Part shown: piece by piece, positions 10,072-17,060 of the stretch
Numbering within the stretch: position 1 is the first letter of the stretch
Layout: each line of letters opens with the position of its first letter
The notes under the pieces: model-generated
The model's input: only the letters and a program-made list of their open reading frames with translations
Databases searched by the model: none
Told to the model about the DNA's origin: nothing
Source: JANLSO01 sp031362405
Lineage (GTDB): Bacteria; Actinomycetota; Thermoleophilia; Miltoncostaeales; Miltoncostaeaceae
Length of the DNA: 52,777 bases
Direction of reading: 5' to 3'
Assembly: GCA_031362405.1 (NCBI GenBank)
Contig: JANLSO010000154.1
Coordinates: 1 to 52,777, forward strand
Program-made: the position numbers and the translations under genes

Positions 10072-11501
10072 GCACCGACGGTAAGCCGGTTGATGTTCTG
10101 GTCCTCGGCAGCGGCCCGGGCGGCTACACCGCGGCGTTTCGCGCGGCCGACCTGGGCCTTTCGGTCGTGCTCGTCGAGCGCCATTCGCGGCTCGGCGGGG
10201 TGTGCCTGAACGTCGGCTGCATTCCCTCCAAAGCCCTTCTGCATGCCGCCAAGCTGATCACCGACGCCGAGCACGCCCGCGAGATCGGTATCGGGTTCGC
10301 CGACCCCCAGGTCGATCTCGATGCCCTACGAACCGCGACGACCGATGTCGTCGCCAAGCTCACCACCGGGCTCGGCGGCCTCGCCCGCCAGCGTAAGGTC
10401 CGTGTGGTGCGCGGCGAGGGCGTCTTCACGTCGCCCAACGAGCTGCGCGTCGACACGGTCGACGGGCCGGTCGTCGTCCCGTTCGCCCACTGCATCCTCG
10501 CCGTCGGCTCCGAGTCGGTACGTCTGGCAGGGCTTCCCGACGACCCGCGGATCATGGATTCCACGGGAGCGTTGGCGCTGGAGGAGATCCCGAAGCGCCT
10601 ACTCGTGATCGGCGGCGGCATCATCGGTCTCGAGATGGCCTGCGTCTACGACGCTCTCGGCTCTCGGGTAACCGTCGTCGAGATGCTCGACCAGTTGATC
10701 CCCGGCTGCGACGCCGACCTGGTTGCGCCTTTGCACAAACGCATCGCAACTCGCTATGAGGCGATTCACCTCGGCACCAAGGTGACGGGCGTGACGGCCC
10801 GCAAGGACGGCCTCCAGGTCGCCTTCGAGGGCGCAGACGCGCCGAAGACCGGGCGTTTCGACCGGATCCTCGTCGCGGTCGGGCGCCGTGCGAATGGGGG
10901 CTCGTCGGGAATCGACGTCACCGGCGTCGCGGTCGACGAGCGCGGCGTGATCGCCGTCGATTCACAGATGCGCACGAATGTGCCTCACATTTTTGCCATT
11001 GGTGACGTCATCGGAAACCCGATGCTCGCCCACAAGGCCACCCACCAGGGGGTCGTTGCGGCGGAGGTGATCGCCGGCAAGAGCGTGGCCTTCGACGTGC
11101 GGTCGATTCCGTCAGTGGCCTACACCGACCCCGAGGTCGCATGGATGGGCCTCACCGAGACCGAGGCCAAGGCCGAGGGGGTTCCCCACGAGGTCCAGGC
11201 GATCCCGTGGGCGGCATCGGGACGGGCCCTGGCGATGGGTCGCGGCGAGGGGCGTACCAAGCTCATCGTCGCGCCCGGGACCCACAGGATTCTCGGCGCG
11301 GGCATCGTTGGGGTGAACGCCGGCGATCTGATCTCCGAGGCGGTGCTGGCCCTGGAGATGGGAGCTGACGCCGAGGACGTCGCGCTGACGATCCATCCTC
11401 ACCCGACGCTTTCGGAGACCTTCGCGTTCTCGGCCGAGGCCGCCGAGGGCACGATCACCGATATGTACCTCGGAGCCCGCCGCAGCCGCTCGGCGAAGTA
11501 G
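10068..11501 (+). CDS. lpdA: Dihydrolipoyl dehydrogenase (E3)
   Basis: 477 residues. A flavoprotein that re-oxidises dihydrolipoyl-E2 and reduces NAD+. An FAD-binding GSGPGGY motif (14-20) precedes the redox disulfide C46/C51 in GGVCLNVGCIPSK. The NAD-binding fingerprint GGGIIGLEMA lies near 185, the second FAD motif NVPHIFAIGDV near 305, and the catalytic HPHPTLSE of the partner subunit near the C-terminus. The GTG start overlaps the aceF TGA (GTGA), so the three PDH genes form one coupled operon. The protein could also serve other 2-oxoacid dehydrogenases or glycine cleavage, as E3 often does. Confidence 0.97.
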   Translation: MSTDGKPVDVLVLGSGPGGYTAAFRAADLGLSVVLVERHSRLGGVCLNVGCIPSKALLHAAKLITDAEHAREIGIGFADPQVDLDALRTATTDVVAKLTTGLGGLARQRKVRVVRGEGVFTSPNELRVDTVDGPVVVPFAHCILAVGSESVRLAGLPDDPRIMDSTGALALEEIPKRLLVIGGGIIGLEMACVYDALGSRVTVVEMLDQLIPGCDADLVAPLHKRIATRYEAIHLGTKVTGVTARKDGLQVAFEGADAPKTGRFDRILVAVGRRANGGSSGIDVTGVAVDERGVIAVDSQMRTNVPHIFAIGDVIGNPMLAHKATHQGVVAAEVIAGKSVAFDVRSIPSVAYTDPEVAWMGLTETEAKAEGVPHEVQAIPWAASGRALAMGRGEGRTKLIVAPGTHRILGAGIVGVNAGDLISEAVLALEMGADAEDVALTIHPHPTLSETFAFSAEAAEGTITDMYLGARRSRSAK

Positions 11502-11570
11502 GCGCCCGCTGCACGCGAAACCGGTCGGACGGCGCCGTGCCGAGCACCGCACGGGCTTCACCCCGGTGCG

Positions 11571-11609
11571 CAGTGCACAGATCGGTGCCAGGCACCGATC
11601 TGTGCACTG
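11571..11609. repeat. Palindrome GGTGCC-A-GGCACC, copy 3 (after lpdA)
   Basis: Perfect 19-base arms around a single A, the longest member of the family in this window. It sits 70 bases after lpdA and could stop the PDH transcript. The inner 31 bases match copy 4 at 28776 apart from the central base; CACCCCGGTGC is repeated on both sides (11559 and 11618). The rest of 11502-11753 shows nothing coding. Confidence 0.8.
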
Positions 11610-11753
11610 TCCGTGTCACCCCGGTGCACTGTCCGCGTGAGCAGGGGGGAAAGAGCGTCGCTGCTGGGGTGCCTGCACAGACAGACGTCCGACACGGTTG
11701 AGCGACGCTCGCCTCGGCGGCCGCACACGGCGTCCGGCCTGGCGCCAGCGCGG

Positions 11754-11759
11754 TAGGTT
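11754..11759 (+). promoter_or_regulatory. Candidate leaderless -10 box (TAGGTT)
   Basis: TAGGTT lies 6 bases before the GTG start of the GNAT gene, and no ribosome-binding site intervenes. It fits the leaderless pattern seen at several genes here. Confidence 0.35.
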
Positions 11760-11765
11760 CCCGAC

Positions 11766-12413
11766 GTGTCGACGCTCGCCGGGTGGCCGGTCTTCGGGCT
11801 GGTCATCACCACACCACGCCTCGAATTGCGGCTCTCCACCGACGGTGAGCTCGACTCTTTGGCCACCCGCGCGGTCGGCCAGGTGCTGGTCCCTGAAGAA
11901 GCCCATTTTCTCGGCTCCGGCTGGACACAGGTTCCGTCCCCCCGGTTCGAGCGCGATTTCCTCGCCTACCATTGGGGCTGCCGCTCGAGATGGACGCCCG
12001 AGAACTGGAGGCTTCCGTTTGGGGTCTTCCCTCAGGGGGCCACCGAGGCCGTCGGCGTGATGGACCTCGCCGCCACCGACTATGCGGCCCTTCGGGAGGT
12101 GCGGACCGGCTCGTGGCTGCTCGACTCGGCGCGCGGCCGCGGCTGGGGCCTCGAGATGCGCCGTGCGGTTCTGCACCTGGCCTTCGACCACCTGGGAGCC
12201 GTTCGCGCCCGGTCGGAGGCGGCTCACGACAACGCCGCGTCGCACGCGGTCAGCGCACGGATCGGTTACCGCACCAACGGCTCGGCGTTCGACGCGTGGA
12301 GTGGGGTGTCGCGGGAGACGATCCGCCTCGTTTTCGACCGCGCCGATTGGCAGACACCGGCCGATTTCTCGGTGACCGGCCTCGATGCGTGCCGCGACAG
12401 GTTCGGGGCGTGA
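11766..12413 (+). CDS. GNAT-family N-acetyltransferase
   Basis: 215 residues. The RimJ/RimL-like layout is visible: TTPRLELRLSTDGELDSL at the N-terminus, a VGVMDLAATDYA strand pair, TGSWLLDSARGRGWGLEMRR as the acetyl-CoA binding motif A (R/Q-x-x-G-x-G/A-like GRGWG), then AHDNAASHAVSARIGYRTNG, the conserved asparagine and late strand. These enzymes acetylate amino groups of proteins, antibiotics or metabolites; the substrate cannot be read from sequence. Its TGA overlaps the GTG of the yaaA-like gene, so the two are co-transcribed. Confidence 0.88.
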   Translation: MSTLAGWPVFGLVITTPRLELRLSTDGELDSLATRAVGQVLVPEEAHFLGSGWTQVPSPRFERDFLAYHWGCRSRWTPENWRLPFGVFPQGATEAVGVMDLAATDYAALREVRTGSWLLDSARGRGWGLEMRRAVLHLAFDHLGAVRARSEAAHDNAASHAVSARIGYRTNGSAFDAWSGVSRETIRLVFDRADWQTPADFSVTGLDACRDRFGA

Positions 12414-13204
12414 GCCCGTCACCGATCCTGCTTCCCCCGTCGGAGGGTAAAACCGAGGGCGGGCGCCGGGTGACCGCGCGCGACGGCGTTTTCGGTGACC
12501 TCGCGCAGCAGCGGTTCACCGTACGGGAAGCCGTGCGGTCGGCAATCGCCGCCGATTCCGCGGCAGCGCAAAAACTGCTCGGTGTCCGTGGCGCCCACCT
12601 CGAGAGGGCCCTTTCGGAGTGGGCGTCGCTCGAGGCGGCGCCGTGTCTGCCGGCCGCTGAGCGGTACTCGGGGGTCGTCTGGAGTGCGCTTGCGCCCGAC
12701 AGCCTGAATGCCGAGGCGCGGCGGCGACTGAACCGCCGGGTTCTGATCGCCTCGGGTCTCTGGGGCCTGGTTGCCGCCACGGACCCCCTGCCCGCGTACC
12801 GGCTGAAGATGGGCGCCCGCGTGCCGCCGCTCGGAGCGCTCGCGGCGTTTTGGCGGCCGCACATCACGCCGCTGATCGCTGCCCGTGCCGGCCGCGGGTG
12901 GGTGATAGATCTTCTTCCCGACGAGCATGCCGCCGCCATCGACTTCGCCGACCTCGGTGCAGCGCGCCACCTGCGTGTCGAGATCCTCGACCGGGCCGCT
13001 CGCGCGATCGGGCACGCCGGCAAGAGCCTGAAGGGCCGTTTGGCGCGGGCGATCATCGAGGCTGACGCGCGGACGCCCGAGGCGGTCGGAGCCCTTGAGG
13101 TCGACGGGTTGGGGCCGGGAGCGGTCGAGCGCACGCGCCGCCACGGCCCCGCCACGGTGCGTTTTGCGGCGGTCCCCGGGCAGGAAAGCCAGTCGATTCA
13201 TTAG
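12410..13204 (+). CDS. yaaA: YaaA/DUF328-family peroxide-stress protein
   Basis: 264 residues. The N-terminal ILLPPSEGKTEGG is the family hallmark, followed by a conserved YSGVVW segment, RVLIASGLWGLV, and YRLKMGARVPPLGALAAFW, all expected for YaaA. E. coli YaaA limits intracellular free iron during peroxide stress and binds DNA. The chosen GTG overlaps the GNAT stop by four bases; the longer frame upstream only shadows the GNAT gene. The C-terminal GRLARAIIEADARTPEAVGA stretch fits the family. The pairing with a GNAT gene gives no further hint about role. Confidence 0.9.
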   Translation: MSPSPILLPPSEGKTEGGRRVTARDGVFGDLAQQRFTVREAVRSAIAADSAAAQKLLGVRGAHLERALSEWASLEAAPCLPAAERYSGVVWSALAPDSLNAEARRRLNRRVLIASGLWGLVAATDPLPAYRLKMGARVPPLGALAAFWRPHITPLIAARAGRGWVIDLLPDEHAAAIDFADLGAARHLRVEILDRAARAIGHAGKSLKGRLARAIIEADARTPEAVGALEVDGLGPGAVERTRRHGPATVRFAAVPGQESQSIH

Positions 13205-13207
13205 AGT
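13202..13207 (+). promoter_or_regulatory. Candidate leaderless -10 box (TAGAGT)
   Basis: TAGAGT overlaps the yaaA stop codon and lies 7 bases before the ATG of the FAD monooxygenase gene, without a ribosome-binding site. Confidence 0.35.
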
Positions 13208-13214
13208 GCTCCCC

Positions 13215-14243
13215 ATGATGAAAGTCGTGATCTCCGGCGGCGGCATGGTGGGGATGTCCCTCGCGCGCCTTCTACGTATGCGGGGCTTCGAGCCGGTCGT
13301 GCTCGAACGGATGCCCGAGGGCTCCTACGTGCCTCGCGGCTACATGCTGGGCTACCACGGGTTCATGCCGCTCGAAGAGATCGGCGTGCTCAAGGGGATC
13401 CGCGAGCAGGGATGGGATATCGCCCCGCGGCCCGACGGATCGGCCGTCGCGATCTGCGTCGAGGTGGGCAAGGTGCTGAACGCCCTCGCCGAAGACCTAC
13501 CCGTCGTCTATGAGCACGTCGTCTCCGAACTCATCCATGACGACTCGGGGCGCGTCGTCGGCGTCGTCGCCGAAGGTCCTGACGGGCCCAAGGTGTTCGA
13601 GGCCGATCTCGTCGTTGCGTGTGACGGCGTGAAGTCACCCGTCCGCGAGATGGCCGGGCTCGAATCGCACGTCAACGAGCTTGCCGACGCCGCTCTGTCG
13701 TTCATGACGCCGACGGTCACCGACAAATCGTTCGCGATGGCGTACCTGTCCGACGGGGGACACATCGGCATGCTCGGATGGCCACAGGGCTCCGCGGGCT
13801 GGCGTAGCTGCGAGAAAGTGGGTGCGGAGGCCGCGCTTGCGCCGGGAATCGAGGCGGTCAAGAAGATGTGGGCGGAACTCCTGCCCGAGTCGGCCGAAGC
13901 CGTCGCCGGCATCACCTCGATCGACCAGGTGCGGTACTCGGAGCCGGCGCTCCTGACGAGCCCCGAATGGTGGAAGCCGGGTGTGGTCATCATCGGTGAC
14001 GCGGCCCATTTCTTCGGCCCCGAAAGCGGTGTCAGCTCCGGCCTCGGCCTCGGTGATGCCCATGCGCTTGCCGAGGCGATCCGCCAGAACAAGGACGACC
14101 CCGATGCGGCGTGCCAGAGCTACGTGATCTGGCGTGGGCCCGTGATTCGACCTTTCGAGGCGACCGACCCCGGTCTCCAGCGCAAGATGGGCTACGGCGA
14201 TCGCACGCCGAAGCCGCAGGAGGTCTGGCCCCCCGCGGGGTGA
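13215..14243 (+). CDS. FAD-dependent monooxygenase-type oxidoreductase
   Basis: 342 residues from the first of two adjacent ATGs. The Rossmann FAD motif is at the N-terminus (VVISGGGMVGMSLARLLRMR, GxGxxG), an RG segment follows, the DG motif appears as DLVVACDGVKSPVRE near 140, and the second FAD motif GVVIIGDAAHFFGPESGVSS near 260. This is the PHBH/UbiH-like group A flavoprotein monooxygenase architecture. Such enzymes hydroxylate aromatic or polyketide substrates with NAD(P)H. No dedicated reductase or aromatic pathway gene is adjacent; a VOC protein and an LLM oxidoreductase follow on the same strand with 2- and 5-base gaps, so the three probably form one operon of unknown substrate. Confidence 0.9.
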   Translation: MMKVVISGGGMVGMSLARLLRMRGFEPVVLERMPEGSYVPRGYMLGYHGFMPLEEIGVLKGIREQGWDIAPRPDGSAVAICVEVGKVLNALAEDLPVVYEHVVSELIHDDSGRVVGVVAEGPDGPKVFEADLVVACDGVKSPVREMAGLESHVNELADAALSFMTPTVTDKSFAMAYLSDGGHIGMLGWPQGSAGWRSCEKVGAEAALAPGIEAVKKMWAELLPESAEAVAGITSIDQVRYSEPALLTSPEWWKPGVVIIGDAAHFFGPESGVSSGLGLGDAHALAEAIRQNKDDPDAACQSYVIWRGPVIRPFEATDPGLQRKMGYGDRTPKPQEVWPPAG

Positions 14244-14245
14244 CC

Positions 14246-14596
14246 ATGGTCGACGACTCGCTTCTCGCGTACGTCGAGTTCCCATCGGATGACCCCGAGC
14301 GGGCACGCCGGTTCTGGGAGGGACTTCTCGACATCCAGTTCTCGGCTCGCGTCGACGGCGAAGGCGAGGGATGGCAGACTTCCGGCGCGGCCGGCATCGG
14401 TCTGCATTCGCGGGGAGGCGGCCCCGGCGACCGGGCATCGCTGCCGTGGTTCCGCGTCACCGACATGACGACCGCCGCCGACCGGGTACGTACCCTGGGC
14501 GGGGAGATCATCCACGCCGGTGCGCAGTTCGCCGTGTGTCGCGACTCCGAGGGAAGCCCCTTTGGCCTGGCCGCGGCGGGTACCGACCCCGGCTGA
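14246..14596 (+). CDS. VOC (glyoxalase/bleomycin resistance) family protein
   Basis: 116 residues. A single betaalphabetabetabeta unit pair is suggested by YVEFPSDDPERARRFWEGLL at the start and PWFRVTDMTTAADRVRTLGG with a closing CRDSEGSPFGLA strand, the standard VOC layout. VOC proteins bind a divalent metal and act as dioxygenases, isomerases or drug-binding proteins. The ATG lies 2 bases after the monooxygenase stop. Substrate unknown; co-operonic with two oxidoreductases. Confidence 0.82.
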   Translation: MVDDSLLAYVEFPSDDPERARRFWEGLLDIQFSARVDGEGEGWQTSGAAGIGLHSRGGGPGDRASLPWFRVTDMTTAADRVRTLGGEIIHAGAQFAVCRDSEGSPFGLAAAGTDPG

Positions 14597-14601
14597 CCCG
14601 G

Positions 14602-15660
14602 GTGAGGATCGCCTACCAGCTCGATTACACCCGCGACGTCTTCGCGTCGCTCGAGCAGGTTCAGCAGATGGAGGCGGCGGGGCTCGACCACCTCTGGGTA
14701 CCGGAGGTGTGGGGACACGACGCGCCAACACTGCTCGGCTATCTCGCGGCGCGAACGACGCGCATCACGCTCGGCGCCGGAGTGCTGCCGGTCTTCACTC
14801 GAACGCCGGCGCTGATCGCCCAAACCGCCGCAACACTCGATGAGCTTTCCGCCGGGCGCGCGGTGCTCGGGCTCGGCAGCTCGGGCCCGCAGGTCATCGA
14901 GGGCTGGCATGGCGTTCCGTTCGAGCGCCCCCTCACACGCATGCGTGAGACGACCGCGATCTGCAGGGCGGTCTGGGCGCGCGAACGCCTCGTCTTCGAG
15001 GGAAAGTGCTTCCAACTACCCCTTGGCGCCGACGGTGGCACCGGGCTCGGAAAGCCGCTGCGCCTGATGACACGCCCGCCCCGTGCGCGCATACCGATTC
15101 ACCTCGCGATGCTCGGCCCGGCCGGGGTTCGCCTGGCGGCCGAGGTCGCCGACGGTTGGCTGCCCCTGTTCTTCTACCCCGAGCGTGCGGCAGACGTTTG
15201 GGGTGAGTCGCTCGCCGCCGGCGGCGACGCGCGTGCGGGCGATCTGGCACCCCTCGAGATCAGCGCCGGCGGAACCGTTGCCATCGGCGGTGCCGACATC
15301 GTCGATCCCGCGCGCCGGGCGGTACGGGCCGAGCTCGCCCGGTACGTCGGGGGGATGGGTGCGGCGAGCGTCAACTTCTACGCCGACCTCGTTTCGCGCT
15401 ACGGGCACGGGGAATGCGCAACCGAGGTGCAGCGGCTCTACCTCTCTGGGCAACGGGCCGAAGCCGAGGAGGCGCTCCCCGACGCACTCATCGAGGGCAC
15501 CAGTCTCTGTGGCGACGAAGCCCATGTGCGCGGACGGCTTGCCGCCTACCGCACCGCCGGGGTAACGACGATTCTGATCGGACCGTCGACGCCCGACCCG
15601 GTCAGTGCAGTCTGCTCGTTGCGCCGCATGGTCGACGGGTCCCGCGCCCACAGGGAATAG
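14602..15660 (+). CDS. LLM-class (F420-dependent type) oxidoreductase
   Basis: 352 residues from the GTG at 14602; an upstream in-frame extension would overlap the VOC gene and lacks homology-like sequence. The luciferase-like barrel is shown by RIAYQLDYTRDVFASLEQVQ, GLDHLWVPEVWGHDAPTLLG, TTRITLGAGVLPVFTRTPAL and the FMN/F420-binding RAVLGLGSSGPQVIEGWHG. PIHLAMLGPAGVRLAAEVAD and the late CGDEAHVRGRLAAYRTAGVT complete the family pattern. Such proteins in actinobacteria often use coenzyme F420 and act on cofactors, lipids or xenobiotics. Which cofactor is used cannot be proven here. Likely the third gene of the monooxygenase-VOC-LLM operon. Confidence 0.9.
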   Translation: MRIAYQLDYTRDVFASLEQVQQMEAAGLDHLWVPEVWGHDAPTLLGYLAARTTRITLGAGVLPVFTRTPALIAQTAATLDELSAGRAVLGLGSSGPQVIEGWHGVPFERPLTRMRETTAICRAVWARERLVFEGKCFQLPLGADGGTGLGKPLRLMTRPPRARIPIHLAMLGPAGVRLAAEVADGWLPLFFYPERAADVWGESLAAGGDARAGDLAPLEISAGGTVAIGGADIVDPARRAVRAELARYVGGMGAASVNFYADLVSRYGHGECATEVQRLYLSGQRAEAEEALPDALIEGTSLCGDEAHVRGRLAAYRTAGVTTILIGPSTPDPVSAVCSLRRMVDGSRAHRE

Positions 15661-15757
15661 CGGCGCGTTGTGCATCGTCGGACGCCTGTTGGTCGTGAGC
15701 CTCGTGATCGTGGTGGCCAACTGGTTCGTTCGCCGGCACTGCACGCCTCGCGACCAC

Positions 15758-15763
15758 TAGTGT
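15758..15763 (+). promoter_or_regulatory. Candidate leaderless -10 box (TAGTGT)
   Basis: TAGTGT ends 7 bases before the ATG of the PPOX-fold gene; no ribosome-binding site is present. Confidence 0.35.
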
Positions 15764-15770
15764 CCGGCTC

Positions 15771-16331
15771 ATGGGCAAAGTTCTCTCCGACATCAGCGAC
15801 GCGCTTGCCGAGTTCCTGGCCGCGCAGCACCTCTTCTTCGTCGCCACCGCCCCGACGTCGACCGACGGCATGGTGAACCTCTCGCCGAAGGGCCTCGACG
15901 GCTCGTTTGTCGTCCTCGGCGCCCATGAGGTGGCGTACCTCGACCTCACCGGCAGCGGAGCCGAAACCATCGCGCACCTGCGCGACAACGGCCGTATCTG
16001 CCTGATGTTCTGCGCCTTCGACGGCCCTCCGCGGATCGTGCGGCTCCATGGTCGCGGTGAGGCGATCCCGGTGGGCGACGATCGCTTCGCCGGGCTCGCG
16101 GAACGATTCGCCGATCGTCCGGGCCCGCGATCGATCATCCGTGTCGATGTCACCCGCGTGGCCGACTCATGCGGGTTCGCGGTCCCTCAGATGAGCTTTG
16201 ATGGCGACCGCGACCAGCTCGTGCGATGGGCCGAGAACCGTGGCGAAGACGGGATCGCGACATATCAGGCAACCCGGAACGCCGTCAGCATCGACGGCCT
16301 TCCCGCGCTCAGCCCGCCCTTGGGCGGATAG
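15771..16331 (+). CDS. Pyridoxamine 5'-phosphate oxidase-fold protein
   Basis: 186 residues. The split-barrel flavin fold is suggested by FLAAQHLFFVATAPTSTDGM, VNLSPKGLDGSFVVLG, VAYLDLTGSGAETIAHLRDN and GRICLMFCAFDGPPRIVRLHG, a pattern shared by PPOX-class proteins that bind FMN or F420. A C-terminal FAVPQMSFDGDRDQL stretch and a YQATRNAVSIDGLP tail match a subgroup often annotated as pyridoxamine phosphate oxidase-related. The true reaction is unknown; the protein is shorter than and unlike vitamin-B6 PdxH. It starts from its own promoter-like box. Confidence 0.88.
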   Translation: MGKVLSDISDALAEFLAAQHLFFVATAPTSTDGMVNLSPKGLDGSFVVLGAHEVAYLDLTGSGAETIAHLRDNGRICLMFCAFDGPPRIVRLHGRGEAIPVGDDRFAGLAERFADRPGPRSIIRVDVTRVADSCGFAVPQMSFDGDRDQLVRWAENRGEDGIATYQATRNAVSIDGLPALSPPLGG

Positions 16332-16372
16332 GCATCTCCACCCGCATCGACGACCCGCGAGTTCAGATCGCC

Positions 16373-16762
16373 GTGGAGACACCCAACCTCCCCGATGCGC
16401 CGGGGCACGCCGAACTCCAGGCAATCGGCAGCGGTGACGGCCGCCCGCCACTCATCGATCTCGCGGCCCGCGGCTGGCTTGACCAGGCCGAGCATGTCCG
16501 TGGAACACGGCTCGCGACCGTCGGTCTACGCCTGTACGCCGCGCATCCCGAGCTCGAGATGAACAACGTGCCCACCATGCTCGCCGACGGCGCGGTCCGA
16601 CTGATGAAGGAACTCGCCGGCTACGTGATGGCCGGGGGTCGCCTGCAGGAGGGCGATGTCATGCAGATGCGCGACAGCCTCCCGTGCCTGGTCGGCTTCG
16701 TCGACACCTCGCGGGAGGTCAGCGAGGACGACGCCGTCGTGCGCGTCGTGTTCCTGAGTTAG
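16373..16762 (+). CDS. Conserved-looking hypothetical protein
   Basis: 129 residues from a GTG at 16373. The longer upstream frame overlaps the PPOX gene and is rejected as a shadow. The sequence holds GLRLYAAHPELEMNNVPTML, an ADGAVRLMKELAGYVMAGGR helix, then DVMQMRDSLPCLVGFVDTSR and a closing strand. The HPELE...VP arrangement weakly recalls DUF4261-type proteins, but I would not assign it. No ribosome-binding site is evident, so the start is uncertain. Its TAG stop overlaps the TAA stop of the convergent zinc-ribbon gene. Confidence 0.6.
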   Translation: METPNLPDAPGHAELQAIGSGDGRPPLIDLAARGWLDQAEHVRGTRLATVGLRLYAAHPELEMNNVPTMLADGAVRLMKELAGYVMAGGRLQEGDVMQMRDSLPCLVGFVDTSREVSEDDAVVRVVFLS

Positions 16763-16995
16763 GAGCTTCGACGGACCTTCATGCCGCCGCCCGAGGGCCG
16801 GGCGGGCGTCGGTGCCGTCGGGTTCGCGGGCGAGTGCGGCCGCTCCGGGGCGGTCTGGGAGACCATCGGTGCGATGAGACGCGTCCGGCAGTCTTCGCAC
16901 AGCGAACCGTACTCGATACGGTTCTTGCAGACCTCGCAGTGGGTTGCGCGGGTGTGCGACCGGTAGCTGCGTCGGTCGGTGTGCGGGGGTGCCAT
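16759..16995 (-). CDS. Small zinc-ribbon protein, unknown function
   Basis: 78 residues. Two CxxC pairs, in HCEVCKNRIEYG and SLCEDCRTRL, make a compact zinc-ribbon at residues 20-36. The N-terminus is basic (DRRSYRSHTRATH) and the C-terminal half is proline-rich and probably disordered, ending KVRRSS. Upstream codons of the longer frame run antisense to the region before the subtilase and do not look coding, so the ATG at 16995 is preferred. Such small ribbons may bind nucleic acids or ribosomal factors. The stop codon overlaps that of the opposing gene. Confidence 0.55.
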   Translation of the reverse strand: MAPPHTDRRSYRSHTRATHCEVCKNRIEYGSLCEDCRTRLIAPMVSQTAPERPHSPANPTAPTPARPSGGGMKVRRSS

Positions 16996-17060
16996 AGGGT
17001 TCTGATCGGCAGATCCGCCGCATCGCTCGCGTGCCCTAGAGGAAATGCCCAGCCGAGCGG

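Noticed and set aside
15668..15760. 30-residue frame (LCIVGRLLVVSLVIVVANWF...) with one hydrophobic helix
   Set aside because: TTG start, no ribosome-binding site, and its stop coincides with the -10-like box of the next gene; possible but unsupported.
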